A DNA stretch of 64,000 nucleotides from Paludisphaera soli (lineage in GTDB: Bacteria > Planctomycetota > Planctomycetia > Isosphaerales > Isosphaeraceae). The stretch covers positions 1 through 64,000 of the forward strand of contig NZ_JAALJI010000002.1 in NCBI RefSeq assembly GCF_011064595.1, written 5' to 3'. Position numbers and translations under genes: made by a program. This document shows positions 46,625 to 59,283 of this stretch, one piece after another (the first letter of the stretch is position 1; each line of letters opens with the position of its first letter). Under the pieces are notes generated by a model. The model saw only the letters and a list, made by a program, of their open reading frames with translations, was not told where the DNA came from and made no database searches.

Positions 46625-46797
46625 TCGGCCCGGGAATTCCGCGGCCGACCCACGCGAGATCCTGGAAATCCTCGCCACTCGATCGTCATCCTGCATGAGA
46701 GGGAACGCAACGCCCCCCGGGCGACTCGTGTCGCCCGACGGCGGCCCTTCCCGATCTCCTGTTACGGTTCCGAGTCGAGTCGTCAGCGAGGATCAAC

Positions 46798-48048
46798 ATG
46801 TCGAGAATTCACCGAGGGCTGGCGGCCGCGGCCGCCGCCGTGATGGGCGTCGGGGGTACGGCCGCGGGGGTCGAGGCGAAGCCGGCGGCCCCCCCGTCTG
46901 AAGACGTCGTCGCGGCCGTCTCGCGGTTCACCGTCGACCTCTACAAGGCGGTCGCGATCGGCGGCGTAAACGTCTTCGCCTCGCCTCTGAACGTCGCCAC
47001 GGCCGTCGAGATGACCGCCGCCGGGGCGAAGGGCGAGACGGCCGAGCAGATCGCCCGGACGCTCCACCTCGACGGCCTCGGCGAGGCCGCGCACGACGGG
47101 CTCGGCACCCTGGTCGACTCGGTGCGAGGGGCGATCCAGCCCGCCCCCGGCGGCGAGGACGACGGCAAATCGCCCGGCCTCTGGACCGCCAACGCCGGCT
47201 GGTTCGACGAGCGGGAGGAGATCCTGCCCGGGTTCGTCGACCGCCTCGAACGGTCTTATCACGCCAAGCCCCACCGGGTCGACTTCGCCCGCTCGCCCGA
47301 CGCCGCCCGCGAGACGATCAACCAGTGGGTCGCCGATCAAACCCGCGACAAGATCCGCGACCTGCTCAAGCCCGAGCACGTCCGGCCCGGGACCTCGTTC
47401 ATCCTCACGAGCGCCATCTACTTCAAGGGCCTCTGGACCTTCCCGTTCCGAGCCGAGGCGACGACCGACGAGACCTTCCAGGCTTCGAGCGGCCCCGTCC
47501 CCGTGAAGATGATGAATCAGACCGCGCCCCGACTTCCCTACTATGAGGACGACGAGGTGCAGGCGGCGTCGCTCCCCTACAAGGACGGGTCGCTGGCGAT
47601 GCTGGTCGTGCTGCCGCGCAAGCCCGACGGCCTGGCCGAGCTGGAGGCGTCCCTCACCGCCGAAAAGATCGCGGCGTGGGGCGCGGGGGTGCGTCCCGGC
47701 CGCGTCAAGCTGAGTCTCCCTCGCTTCCGATCGACGGCCGAGTTCGATTTGAAGGAGGCGCTCTCGAAGCTCGGGATGCCGGCGGCCTTCGACCCGGCCC
47801 GGGCCGATTTCTCCGGGATCACCGGCGACCGGGGCGTCTACCTGTCGGCCGTCGTTCACAAGGCGTTCGTGGAGGTGGAGGAGACGGGGACCGAGGCCGC
47901 CGCCGCGACCGCGGTCGTCGGCGTCCGGAGCGCGGCAGTCGCGCCTTCGCGGGAGATCGTCTTCCGAGCCGACCGGCCGTTCCTCTACCTCATCCGCGAC
48001 ACGAACACGGGCGCGTGCCTGTTCATCGGCCGGATGAGCCGTCCCTGA
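46798..48048 (+). CDS. Serpin (serine protease inhibitor), exported
   Basis: A 416-residue serpin of full length with a signal peptide (LAAAAAAVMGVGGTAAGVEA). Typical landmarks are NVFASPLNVATAVEMTAAGAKGETAEQIARTL near 58-88, ILTSAIYFKGLWTFPF near 200, and a C-terminal PFLYLIRDTNTGACLFIGRMSRP. The reactive loop begins VEVEETGTEAAAATA, the small-residue hinge of inhibitory serpins; aligned on alpha-1-antitrypsin, the scissile bond falls at or next to Arg-Ser in GVRSAAV, so a trypsin-like target is plausible. Its 3' end overlaps the convergent hydrolase gene by 26 bp. Confidence 0.92.
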   Translation: MSRIHRGLAAAAAAVMGVGGTAAGVEAKPAAPPSEDVVAAVSRFTVDLYKAVAIGGVNVFASPLNVATAVEMTAAGAKGETAEQIARTLHLDGLGEAAHDGLGTLVDSVRGAIQPAPGGEDDGKSPGLWTANAGWFDEREEILPGFVDRLERSYHAKPHRVDFARSPDAARETINQWVADQTRDKIRDLLKPEHVRPGTSFILTSAIYFKGLWTFPFRAEATTDETFQASSGPVPVKMMNQTAPRLPYYEDDEVQAASLPYKDGSLAMLVVLPRKPDGLAELEASLTAEKIAAWGAGVRPGRVKLSLPRFRSTAEFDLKEALSKLGMPAAFDPARADFSGITGDRGVYLSAVVHKAFVEVEETGTEAAAATAVVGVRSAAVAPSREIVFRADRPFLYLIRDTNTGACLFIGRMSRP

Positions 48049-49003
48049 TCGACGTGGGGCCGGGGGCGCTGCGACCGGACATCGACGCAGCGATCCGGAC
48101 CGTCTCGGACTGGATCGCCACCGTGTCGTTGATGTCCCGGGCGTAGCCCCCGGCCATGGCCGTCGCCACCGGCAGGCCGGCCTCGCGGCAGGCCTCGAAG
48201 ACCAGGCGGTCGCGCGCGGCCAGGCCCTCGCGACTGAGCTTCATCCGGCCCAGGCGATCGCCGGCGTAAGGGTCGGAACCCGCCAGATAGATGGCCAGCT
48301 CGGCCTCGGATACCTCGATCGCCGTCTCCAGCGCCGGTTCGAGGGCGGCGAGATAGGCGTCGTCTCCGGTCCCGTCCTCAAGCTCGACGTCGAGCCGGCT
48401 CCTCTGCTTGCGGAGCGGATAGTTCCGCGCGCCGTGGATGGAGAACGTGTACACCTCCGGGTCGTCGGCGAAGATCGACGCGGTGCCGTCCCCCTGGTGG
48501 ACGTCGCAGTCGATCACGAGGACGCGACGGCACAGGCGCTCGGCCTGCATGGCTCGGGCGGCGACGGCCGCGTCGTTGAAGACGCAGTAGCCCGCCCCGT
48601 GGTCGCGGAAGGCGTGGTGGGTGCCCCCGGCCAGGTTGAAGGCGACGCAGAGGCCGTCTGGCCGGGCGTCCCATCGCGCGAGCTCCCCCAGCACGGAGCG
48701 GGCCGCCTCGACCGTCGCCCCGCACGAACGGAGCGAACGCTCGACCAACTCTTGCGACCAGGGTAGGCCCATCTCGCGGACCTCCGACTCCGACAGCCGG
48801 CCCTCCACGACCCGCTCGTAATAGGCGGGGTCGTGGACCCGCAGGATCTCTTCGCGTGAGCACGCGGCGGGGACGTGCATCCGCTCCGGCGACACGATCC
48901 CCTCGTCGAGGATCCGACGCCGCAGCAGGGCGTACTTCGCGGCCGGGAACGAGTGGGTCGCGGGGAGCGGGAGCGCGAACTGATCCGTGTAGAAGACGTC
49001 CAT
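48023..49003 (-). CDS. Histone deacetylase-family zinc hydrolase
   Basis: A 326-residue member of the HDAC/acetylpolyamine amidohydrolase superfamily. His129-His130 (GGTHHAF) act as general base. Zinc ligands are Asp167 and His169 in VIDCDVHQGDGT, with a third Asp in YLAGSDPYAGDRLG. The transition-state Tyr is in MAGGYARDIND. In bacteria such enzymes deacetylate acetyl-lysine, acetoin-pathway or polyamine substrates; which one applies here is open. It lies 31 bp downstream of transketolase on the same strand, so the two are probably co-transcribed. Confidence 0.9.
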   Translation of the reverse strand: MDVFYTDQFALPLPATHSFPAAKYALLRRRILDEGIVSPERMHVPAACSREEILRVHDPAYYERVVEGRLSESEVREMGLPWSQELVERSLRSCGATVEAARSVLGELARWDARPDGLCVAFNLAGGTHHAFRDHGAGYCVFNDAAVAARAMQAERLCRRVLVIDCDVHQGDGTASIFADDPEVYTFSIHGARNYPLRKQRSRLDVELEDGTGDDAYLAALEPALETAIEVSEAELAIYLAGSDPYAGDRLGRMKLSREGLAARDRLVFEACREAGLPVATAMAGGYARDINDTVAIQSETVRIAASMSGRSAPGPTSIRDGSSGR

Positions 49004-49034
49004 CTCGGCCCCCGCCGTCGCGCCGTCGCAGTCG

Positions 49035-51131
<2,097 letters not shown>

Positions 51132-51364
51132 GCCTCGGGAGACTCCTACATGCTCCGCGGCCGACGCGCGACGGAGACGCTTCTCGGATCGATTCGTACA
51201 GTCCCCCATAGACTAAAGTCCCCGGGCGGGTGGCACAATGGACGTTCGCGACGGCCGGCCGCCGGCCCGCAATACTCGCGAGGATCCGACGAACCCTCTC
51301 CTGACGTCGGGCCGCCCGCGACTCGCGGCCGAGATCCCCTGCCTCGAAACAGAGTGGAGACCTC

Positions 51365-52294
51365 ATGACAGCGGCGATTGCGATCCGAGGGGCCACCAAG
51401 CGATTCGGGAGCGTCACGGCGGTCGACCGCCTCGACCTGACCGTGCCGCGGGGCTCGCTCTACGGCTTCATCGGCCCCAACGGGTCGGGCAAGACCACCA
51501 CCCTGCGGATGATCATGCACATCATCCTCCCCGACGAGGGGGAGATCGAGGTCCTGGGCGTCCGCGACACCCGCGCGGCCCACGACCGAGTCAGCTACCT
51601 CCCCGAGGAGCGAGGCCTCTACAAGCGGATGACCGTCCGCCGACTGCTCCGCTACTTCGGCTCCCTGAAGGGCGCCCGCCAGCCCGACCTGGATCGCGAC
51701 ATCGTCCATTGGCTGGAAGTCATGCGTCTTCCCGAATGGATCGACAAGCGCGTCGACGCGCTGTCGAAGGGCATGGCGCAGAAGATCCAGTTCATCGCGT
51801 CGGTCCTGAACCGGCCCGAGTTGCTGATCCTCGACGAGCCGTTCTCCGGGCTCGACCCGGTCAACGCCGAGGTGCTGACCGACGCGGTGCTGGAGCTTCG
51901 CAAGGCGGGGACCACGGTGGTCTTCTCGACCCACGACATGGCCGTCGCCGAGCGGCTCTGCGACCGGATCTTCATGATCTACAAGGGGCAGAAGGTTCTC
52001 GACGGGACCCTCGACGAGATCCAGGCGCGCTACGGCTTCGACACGATCCGCGTCGCGTCCGACGCCGGCCTCGACGCCTTCGACGGCCTCGGCGGGATCC
52101 ACGAGGTCCACGACCGGGGCAACTTCCAGGAGGTCCGCTTCCAGGGCGATCCCCAGGACCTCCTGCGGACCTTGATCGACCGCACCCGGATCACCCGGTT
52201 CGAGATCACGCGGCCCTCGCTGCACGACGTCTTCGTCCGCATCGCCGACCCCCAAGAGGAATCCAGCCTGGAGGCGCCGATCCATGCCGCTTGA
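51365..52294 (+). CDS. ABC transporter ATP-binding protein (NatA-like)
   Basis: 309 residues. Walker A at 37-44 (GPNGSGKT), signature LSKGMAQK at 133-140 and Walker B LLILDEP with Glu158. The H-loop is in FSTHDMAV near 188. The C-terminal 80 residues (QARYGFDTIRVASDAG, FLRTLIDRTRITRFEI-like order) are the extra domain typical of sodium- or drug-efflux ABC-2 ATPases. It drives the permease encoded next, which starts 11 bp before this gene ends, so the products are made together. Confidence 0.95.
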   Translation: MTAAIAIRGATKRFGSVTAVDRLDLTVPRGSLYGFIGPNGSGKTTTLRMIMHIILPDEGEIEVLGVRDTRAAHDRVSYLPEERGLYKRMTVRRLLRYFGSLKGARQPDLDRDIVHWLEVMRLPEWIDKRVDALSKGMAQKIQFIASVLNRPELLILDEPFSGLDPVNAEVLTDAVLELRKAGTTVVFSTHDMAVAERLCDRIFMIYKGQKVLDGTLDEIQARYGFDTIRVASDAGLDAFDGLGGIHEVHDRGNFQEVRFQGDPQDLLRTLIDRTRITRFEITRPSLHDVFVRIADPQEESSLEAPIHAA

Positions 52295-53585
52295 CCTTCA
52301 CAAGATCGGGGTGGTCGCGGGCGCGGAGTTCTCCTCGTCGGTCCGCACCAAATCGTTCCTGATCAGCCTGCTGGCGCTCCCGCTCATCATGGGAGGGTCT
52401 GTCCTTCTCCAAGTTTTCATGGGGTCGCAGGTCGACACGAAGCCGCGACGGTTCGTCGTGATCGACGACGCCCAGGCGTTCGCCCCGACGATCGCGAAGG
52501 CCGTCGAGGGCTACAACTCCCAGCTCGACGCCGCCGGCGGCAAGGCCTCGCTGCCTCGGTTCCTGCTGGAGCCGGTGCCGACCGCCGAGGCAGACGCGGC
52601 CGCTCGGGCGCTCGCGCTCTCGGATCGGGTCCGCAAGGGGGAGCTGGACGCCTACGTCGAGATCGTCCCCGGCGGCGAAGGCCCCGAGGCCGCTCCGAAG
52701 ATCCAGTACCACTCCAACAACCCCAACGACGACCTCCTCCGGCGATGGGTGACGGAGACGGTCAACGCCGAGGTGCGGGCGCGTCGGTTCCGCACGGCGG
52801 GGATCGACCAGGCGGTGGCCGAGCGCCTGAGCCGGCCGGTCGCGACCGAGAACCTCCAGCTCGCCGAGCGCAACGACGCCGGCGCGGTGCGCAAGGTTGA
52901 CCCGGTCCGGACGATGGCGCTCCCGGCGGTCCTCCTGTTCACCGTGTTCCTGGTCGTGATGACGAGCGGGCCGCAGCTCCTGAACAGCGTGATCGAGGAG
53001 AAGATGAGCCGGATCAGCGAGGTCCTGCTCGGCTCGGTCTCCCCGTTCGACCTGATGATGGGCAAACTTCTGGGGAACGCGGGCGTGGCGATGCTCCTGG
53101 CCAGCCTCTACCTGGGCGCCGGCTACGGCGTGGCGGTCTACCACGGCTACGGCGACGTGATCTCGCCCGGCCTGCTGGCGGCTTTGGTCGGCTTCCTCTT
53201 CCTCGCCGTCTTGCTATACGGCTCGCTCTACATGGCCATCGGCGCGGCGTGCAACGACCTGAAGGACGCGCAGTCGCTGATGTGGCCGGTGATGGTGCTC
53301 TCGATGCTCCCCGTCTTCACCTGGACGGCGGTGCTCAAGAACCCCGCGAGCCCCATGTCCGTCGGCATGTCCCTCTTCCCGCCGGCGACGCCGTTCCTCA
53401 TGCTGATGCGGATGGCGATGCAGCCCGCCCCGCCCGCCTGGCAGGTGATCCTCGGCGTCGTCCTGGCGACCGCCACCGCCCTCTTCTGCGTCTGGGCCGG
53501 CGGCCGGATCTTCCGGACGGGCCTGTTGATGCAAGGCAAGACCCCGACCCTCACCGAGATGGCGAAGTGGGCGGTGAAAGGTTGA
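52284..53585 (+). CDS. ABC-2 type permease (NatB-like)
   Basis: 433 residues. One membrane helix lies at about 27-45 (SFLISLLALPLIMGGSVLL), then a 165-residue extracytoplasmic domain, then five or so helices from residue 210 (ALPAVLLFTVFLVVM, GVAMLLASLYLGAGYGVAV, LVGFLFLAVLLYGSLYMAIG, MWPVMVLSMLPVF, VILGVVLATATALFCVW). The MGKLLGNAGVAM and IGAACNDLKDAQSLMWP segments are typical of the NatB/ABC2_membrane_3 exporters. It overlaps the ATPase gene by 11 bp. The substrate is unknown. Confidence 0.93.
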   Translation: MPLDLHKIGVVAGAEFSSSVRTKSFLISLLALPLIMGGSVLLQVFMGSQVDTKPRRFVVIDDAQAFAPTIAKAVEGYNSQLDAAGGKASLPRFLLEPVPTAEADAAARALALSDRVRKGELDAYVEIVPGGEGPEAAPKIQYHSNNPNDDLLRRWVTETVNAEVRARRFRTAGIDQAVAERLSRPVATENLQLAERNDAGAVRKVDPVRTMALPAVLLFTVFLVVMTSGPQLLNSVIEEKMSRISEVLLGSVSPFDLMMGKLLGNAGVAMLLASLYLGAGYGVAVYHGYGDVISPGLLAALVGFLFLAVLLYGSLYMAIGAACNDLKDAQSLMWPVMVLSMLPVFTWTAVLKNPASPMSVGMSLFPPATPFLMLMRMAMQPAPPAWQVILGVVLATATALFCVWAGGRIFRTGLLMQGKTPTLTEMAKWAVKG

Positions 53586-53629
53586 GGCGGGGAGCCCGGT
53601 CGATGCCGACTCGTCGACCGGGCCCCGCC
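53586..53629 (+). terminator. Long hairpin after the ABC exporter
   Basis: GGCGGGG-A-GCCCGGTCGA pairs with TCGACCGGGCCCCGCC around a 10-nt loop, beginning at the stop codon. It is followed by GCTTTCG, a weak T-tract. Confidence 0.6.
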
Positions 53630-53669
53630 GCTTTCGCCCGAAGCTCGAACAGGACGACGGACGTTGCGA

Positions 53670-54167
53670 ATGAAGCTCCCCGACTTCACCGAGCATTTCC
53701 GGCGTGAGGAGGTGAAGCCGCTTCGCTTCCGCTCGCGTCCCGACGGGAACTACAAGCACGAGGTGCACTACCTGTCGGGCTATCTCCACGACGCGCGCTT
53801 CACCGCGGCGTCGGTCGTCCGTCGCGGCCAGACGCTCCGCGTCGATTTCGATCGCGACTGCTGGGAACTCGGCCTCGTCCGACGCCCCGCCAGCTCGGAA
53901 CTCTACATCGCGAAGAGTCGCTTCACGATCGCCCCGGTCGCCGACCTTCGCTGGGATATCGACGATCCTGCGACCCTGACGCGGGAACTCTGGGTCGAGA
54001 ACATCTACCTCGGACCGGACCACTGGGAGGTGCCGGGTGCCAGCGAACTCGTCCTCTCCGCGCCGCACGGCGGCTGGCGGATGCGGATCGAGATCGACGA
54101 CGATGTCGCCGACATCCGCCTTCGGGATTTGGAGAAGCCCTACCTCTACTCGTCCAGACAGGGTTGA
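53670..54167 (+). CDS. Hypothetical protein beside the ankyrin gene
   Basis: 165 residues from ATG 53670 (MKLPDFTEHFRREEVKPLRF). The sequence is beta-rich with many charged residues: HYLSGYLHDARFTAASVVRRG near 33, TLRVDFDRDCWELGL near 55 and MRIEIDDDVADIRLRDLEKPYLY near the end. It has no signal peptide or membrane helix. I do not recognise the family. The small cytoplasmic form and its place 94 bp before an ankyrin-repeat gene are reminiscent of immunity proteins, but no toxin is in the window, so I make no such call. Confidence 0.7.
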   Translation: MKLPDFTEHFRREEVKPLRFRSRPDGNYKHEVHYLSGYLHDARFTAASVVRRGQTLRVDFDRDCWELGLVRRPASSELYIAKSRFTIAPVADLRWDIDDPATLTRELWVENIYLGPDHWEVPGASELVLSAPHGGWRMRIEIDDDVADIRLRDLEKPYLYSSRQG

Positions 54168-54261
54168 AATCGCCTGTCGAGAGTTCGGACCAGGACCAGG
54201 GACCGGCGGCACCCATCGGATGATCCCTGCCGGTCGACGGGGCCCAATACGAGGATGAGTT

Positions 54262-55341
54262 ATGGAGTATGGCGAGTACCGGTATAACCAGTGGATCGAA
54301 GCCGCCCGTCTTGGCGACGTCGCCGCAGTCGCCGCATTCCTCGAGCAGGGGATCGACGTCAACTGGGAGGACGGAGCCGCCCACACGGCGTTGAGGAGAG
54401 CCGTACGATGGGGCCGAATCGACGTCGTCCGTCTCTTGCTGGACCGGGGCGCGGACCCGAATGTGGCGAACAGAGAAGGTTACTCGGCGACGACCGACGC
54501 GATAGTCGCCGCGTGGAGCGGACACGGCGAGATGCTGCCGCTCCTGATCGCGGCCGGGGGCCGACGCCAGACGCTCCCGGACGCGGTCTGGTCGGGCGAC
54601 GTCGAACTCGCCTGTACGTTGCTCGATGCGGGGGCCGACGTCGACACGGGAAAGGGGTGGACGTATCACGGGACGATGATCCAAGTCGCCTGCCTCCGTG
54701 GCGACCTCGCGATGGTCGACCTGTTCCTGGACCGGGGTGCCGACGCCGATGAGGAGAGTGACATCTGGGAACGTCCCCTGACGACGGCCGCGAAGCAGGG
54801 CCACCTGGAACTCGTCCGGCGGCTCCTGGATTACGGCGCGGACATCGACGTCGTCGACACATACGGCCTGAGCGCCCTGTCTCATGCGAGCGTCAGGGGC
54901 GATCGGCCCTTGTATGATCTGCTGACCGCGAGAGGAGCCAAGATCCGGATGTTCGACGCCCTGAATGAGGGCGACCTGATCTTGTTCGAGAGTCTGCTCG
55001 ACGAGAAATTGAAAGAGCTGGCAAAAGACGACGGACACGTCGATCATATCAAGCGTTGGTGTGGACCCCGCCTGGCGGCCTTCGCGGCGGAGGAAGGCAA
55101 CGTCGCGGTCCTCCGGATGGCGCTCGATCGCGGGGCCGCTTTCTCTCACGATCACGATGACGTCTCACCGCTCGCGCTGGCCGCGAAGGGTGGACATATC
55201 GACGCGATGGAGTTGCTCTTGTCGCGCGGCGACGATCCGAATCGCCCTGCCTCTGAGGGCCGCACTCCGCTGGCCCTGGCCTTGAAGGAAGGTCGGGACG
55301 AGGCCGTCGCCCTGCTGAGACGCGGGGGGGCGGTGGTCTGA
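54262..55341 (+). CDS. Ankyrin-repeat protein
   Basis: 359 residues from ATG 54262 without a signal peptide. At least eight ankyrin units are visible, among them AARLGDVAAVAAFLEQGIDVN, TALRRAVRWGRIDVVRLLLD-RGADPN, LTTAAKQGHLELVRRLLDYG and LALAAKGGHIDAMELLLSRG. It should be a protein-interaction scaffold. The region around 245-275 (LDEKLKELAKDDGHVDHIKRW) interrupts the repeats. It is co-directional with the hypothetical gene upstream, and the shared context suggests they work as a pair. Confidence 0.9.
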   Translation: MEYGEYRYNQWIEAARLGDVAAVAAFLEQGIDVNWEDGAAHTALRRAVRWGRIDVVRLLLDRGADPNVANREGYSATTDAIVAAWSGHGEMLPLLIAAGGRRQTLPDAVWSGDVELACTLLDAGADVDTGKGWTYHGTMIQVACLRGDLAMVDLFLDRGADADEESDIWERPLTTAAKQGHLELVRRLLDYGADIDVVDTYGLSALSHASVRGDRPLYDLLTARGAKIRMFDALNEGDLILFESLLDEKLKELAKDDGHVDHIKRWCGPRLAAFAAEEGNVAVLRMALDRGAAFSHDHDDVSPLALAAKGGHIDAMELLLSRGDDPNRPASEGRTPLALALKEGRDEAVALLRRGGAVV

Positions 55342-55359
55342 CGCAGAAGTTGAATCGAA

Positions 55360-55395
55360 ACCGGCCGCGCTTCCGGGAGGGGAAACGCGGCCGGT
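55360..55395. terminator. Hairpin between convergent ankyrin and phosphofructokinase genes
   Basis: A 10-bp stem, ACCGGCCGCG with CGCGGCCGGT, around a 16-nt loop, between the stop codons at 55341 and 55421. It can serve both strands. Confidence 0.65.
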
Positions 55396-55420
55396 GGGTT
55401 CGTCCTCGGGGCGTCCTCGC

Positions 55421-56743
<1,323 letters not shown>

Positions 56744-56930
56744 TCAGGACTCCGTCCAGTCTGGCTGGATCTTCAAATAAGCGTTCGGGATGGATGAATC
56801 GGACGGCCGCCGGGCGCGTCCCCGCGACGGCGGGTCGGGGCGCTCGCGGGCGGGCCCCTGGAGAGCGGGGGCCGTCCTCCCTCGGTGCGTTCACCGAAGC
56901 TCGGGGCGAGGTCTTTCTCGCCCGTCCACG

Positions 56931-57638
56931 TTAACTTCGGGGGGGGCCGCCGACAAGATTCTTATCCCCCCGCGCGGGCGTCGCGGCGGGCCCGGCGGCC
57001 GTCAGGTGGAACCGCGCGTCGGTCGCCGGGGCCAGGGCGCGAAGCCAGTCGTCGGCCATCTTCGCGAGGCGATCGACCGTCTCGCCGCCGGAGCCCCTCG
57101 CCAGCGCCGCGACGCGGCCGTGGGGGTCGATCAGGAAGTGCCAGGGGTCCCCCTTCGTCTCGATCCCGAACCTTTCCGGGGCGTCCGCCCCGGCCAGGTA
57201 GAGCGGGAGCTTCCCCTTGTAGGCCTCCAGCGCCGCCCGGGCGCGGACGGGTCCAGCCCGGTCGACGGCCGCGACCGCCATGCCGAACCGACGGTCGGGC
57301 CCGAGCCGCTTCCACACCGCCTCCAGGGCCGGCAGCACGGGAGACGCCTCGGCCGACTCGGTCGGCAGGAAGACCAGCCAGAGCACCTCCCCCTGCACGC
57401 CCAGCAGGAGCCGCGAGCCCGGCTCGTGCAGGTCGGCGAGCCGCGTCGGCGGCATCGGCTCGCCGACCCGGACGGGCGTCGGGAACAGCCCCGGGCCGAA
57501 CCGGAGCCAGGCCGTCGCCGCCACCAAGGCGACCGTCACGACGGCCAGGACGAGGCTCACCCGGTCGGGACTTCGGCCCTCGGGCTCGCCGCCGGTCCCG
57601 GCTTCGTCGTCGTCGGCCCACTCGGGAGCGTTCGCCAT
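56931..57638 (-). CDS. Membrane-anchored thioredoxin-fold-like protein lacking CxxC
   Basis: 235 residues with one N-terminal membrane helix (VSLVLAVVTVALVAATAWLRF) and no Cys at all. The outer part resembles TlpA/redoxin-type proteins: GEPMPPTRLADLHEPGSRLLL, EVLWLVFLPTESAEASPVLPALEAVWKR-type order, and DPWHFLIDPHGRVAALARG as in the cis-Pro region. The CxxC position holds PTESAEAS, so redox activity is not expected. It may be a structural or binding relative. The end is Gly/Pro-rich. It lies 37 bp downstream of the fucosidase on the same strand. Confidence 0.7.
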   Translation of the reverse strand: MANAPEWADDDEAGTGGEPEGRSPDRVSLVLAVVTVALVAATAWLRFGPGLFPTPVRVGEPMPPTRLADLHEPGSRLLLGVQGEVLWLVFLPTESAEASPVLPALEAVWKRLGPDRRFGMAVAAVDRAGPVRARAALEAYKGKLPLYLAGADAPERFGIETKGDPWHFLIDPHGRVAALARGSGGETVDRLAKMADDWLRALAPATDARFHLTAAGPAATPARGDKNLVGGPPRS

Positions 57639-57675
57639 GGTCGGACTCCTCGGGCGCGGTTCGGCCTCGTCGTCG

Positions 57676-59049
57676 TCACTCGACCGGCATCGGCATCGGC
57701 ACCGTCACCGTGAGGATCGTGTCGAACGGATCGCGGGCGTCTTCCGGGATCGTCAGCTTCACGCCGTCTTCCGCGGCGGTCGTCATCAGCGGGGTCATCC
57801 CTCCCAGCGGGAGGACGACGGAAGTCGCCAGGGCCTCGGGGAGCGTCAGGTCCTTCGCGTCGGATCGGAGGACGTGCAGGTAGATCGTCGGCACCTGGCC
57901 CTCCGACGCGTCCCGGGCCGTGGTCACGCCCCAGGGTTGCGGGGCGATCGGCCCCTTGCGGGTGCCGTAAATCGCCTTGCCGTGGCCTTCGAGCCAGCGC
58001 CCCACCTCCAGCAGCGGGCCGGCGAACTCCGGCCCGATGGTCCCGTCGGGCTTCGGCCCGACGTTGAGCAGCAGGTTCGCCCCCCGGCCGGCCGCCCCCG
58101 CGAGGGCCCGGACGACCTGTTCGGGCGTCTTGAAGTGGACGTCCCTGGAATTGTACCCCCACGAGTCGTTCATGGTCAGGCAGGTTTCCAGCGGCAGGGC
58201 CGTCGCGGCCTCGGCCTTGTTGAAGCCGGCCGAGTTCTCGCCGGGGAGGTCCTGCTCGAACATCTGGAAGTCCTCGCCCGGGAACGGCGCGACGTGGTGG
58301 TTGTTGCCCACCAGCGCGCCGGGCTGGAGTTCGTGGATGAGCTTATACGTCCCTTCCAGGTCCCAGGCGGCCTCGGGGGCGTCCCACCAGCCGTCGAACC
58401 AGAGGCCGCCGATCTCCCCGTAGTTGGTGCACAATTCGCGCACCTGCCCCTGGTAATAGGCGACGTACCTCGACCAGTCGCCCTTCTTCTCGCGGCCCGC
58501 GTCGTGGCCGGTCTTGCCCAGGGGGAAATAGTCGGGGTGATGCCAGTCGAGCAGCGAGTAGTAGAAAAACAGCTTGATCCGATTCTTGCGGCAGGCGTCG
58601 GCCAGCGCCTTGATCGGATCCCTGGCGTAGGGCGTGCCGTCCACCACGTCGTAGTCGGTCAGCTTGCTGTCGTACATGCAGAAGCCGTCGTGGTGCTTCG
58701 TGGTGACCGTGATGTAGCGAGCGCCGGCCGACTTGGCGAGCTTCACCCACTCCTCGGCGTCGAACTTGACCGGGTTGAACTGGGGGGGGAGCTTGCGGTA
58801 CTCGGCGAGGGGGATCTTGTCGTTGTTCATGACCCATTCGCCCTTGCCCAGGAGCGAATAGACGCCCCAGTGGACGAACAGCCCGAACTTGGCGTCCTCG
58901 AACCAGCGTCGGGCGCGGGCGTTGGGGGATTCCTCCGGCCTCGGGGCGGGCTCCTCGGCCCGGGCCCTCGGGGCCGCAAGCAGGCCCGCGAACGCCGCCC
59001 CGATCACGAACGCCCGCCGGAAGCCGCCGATCCCGGATCGATTCGTCAT
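57676..59049 (-). CDS. Alpha-L-fucosidase, GH29 family, exported
   Basis: 457 residues from ATG 59049, with a signal peptide (RRAFVIGAAFAGLLAAPRARA). The GH29 barrel begins WFEDAKFGLFVHWGVYSLLGKG; TTKHHDGFCMYDS near 116 and the nucleophile region GGLWFDGWWD (Asp219) follow. GRGANLLLNVGPKPDG near 330 is the typical end of the barrel, and a beta-sandwich follows. It removes terminal alpha-linked fucose and fits the sulfated-polysaccharide diet suggested by the sulfatase. It is the first gene of a pair with the thioredoxin-fold-like gene. Confidence 0.93.
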   Translation of the reverse strand: MTNRSGIGGFRRAFVIGAAFAGLLAAPRARAEEPAPRPEESPNARARRWFEDAKFGLFVHWGVYSLLGKGEWVMNNDKIPLAEYRKLPPQFNPVKFDAEEWVKLAKSAGARYITVTTKHHDGFCMYDSKLTDYDVVDGTPYARDPIKALADACRKNRIKLFFYYSLLDWHHPDYFPLGKTGHDAGREKKGDWSRYVAYYQGQVRELCTNYGEIGGLWFDGWWDAPEAAWDLEGTYKLIHELQPGALVGNNHHVAPFPGEDFQMFEQDLPGENSAGFNKAEAATALPLETCLTMNDSWGYNSRDVHFKTPEQVVRALAGAAGRGANLLLNVGPKPDGTIGPEFAGPLLEVGRWLEGHGKAIYGTRKGPIAPQPWGVTTARDASEGQVPTIYLHVLRSDAKDLTLPEALATSVVLPLGGMTPLMTTAAEDGVKLTIPEDARDPFDTILTVTVPMPMPVE

Positions 59050-59247
59050 GGCCGTTCCTCCTGACTCGAAGGCCCCCGCCGGTTCGGAAGGTCGAAGGCG
59101 GGAGGCCGCCGACGCTCGCCCATGATAACCCGCGCCGGGCGGCGAGTCGCGAGGCCGCCGACGGCCGCAGACTCGCCCCATCCGTCGCGACCCGCATCCC
59201 CGGGCGGCGGTCGCCCTCGTTTCGCGGCTTGTGGGGGGCTTTCCCGC

Positions 59248-59276
59248 TTGACCTGTTCAAACGTGCAAACTATGGT
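59248..59276 (+). promoter_or_regulatory. Promoter of the Y-family polymerase gene with internal CAAAC repeat
   Basis: TTGACC at 59248-59253 and TATGGT at 59271-59276 are separated by exactly 17 bp, close to a sigma-70 consensus. The spacer contains CAAAC-GTG-CAAAC (59258-59270), a direct repeat that could be a damage-response operator. The expected start of transcription falls within a few bases of the ATG at 59284, implying a leaderless or near-leaderless message. Confidence 0.65.
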
Positions 59277-59283
59277 TTTGTCC

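Noticed and set aside
59272-59283. Earlier ATG for the Y-family polymerase
   Set aside because: It lies inside the -10 box of the only good promoter, so it cannot be in the transcript if that promoter is used.
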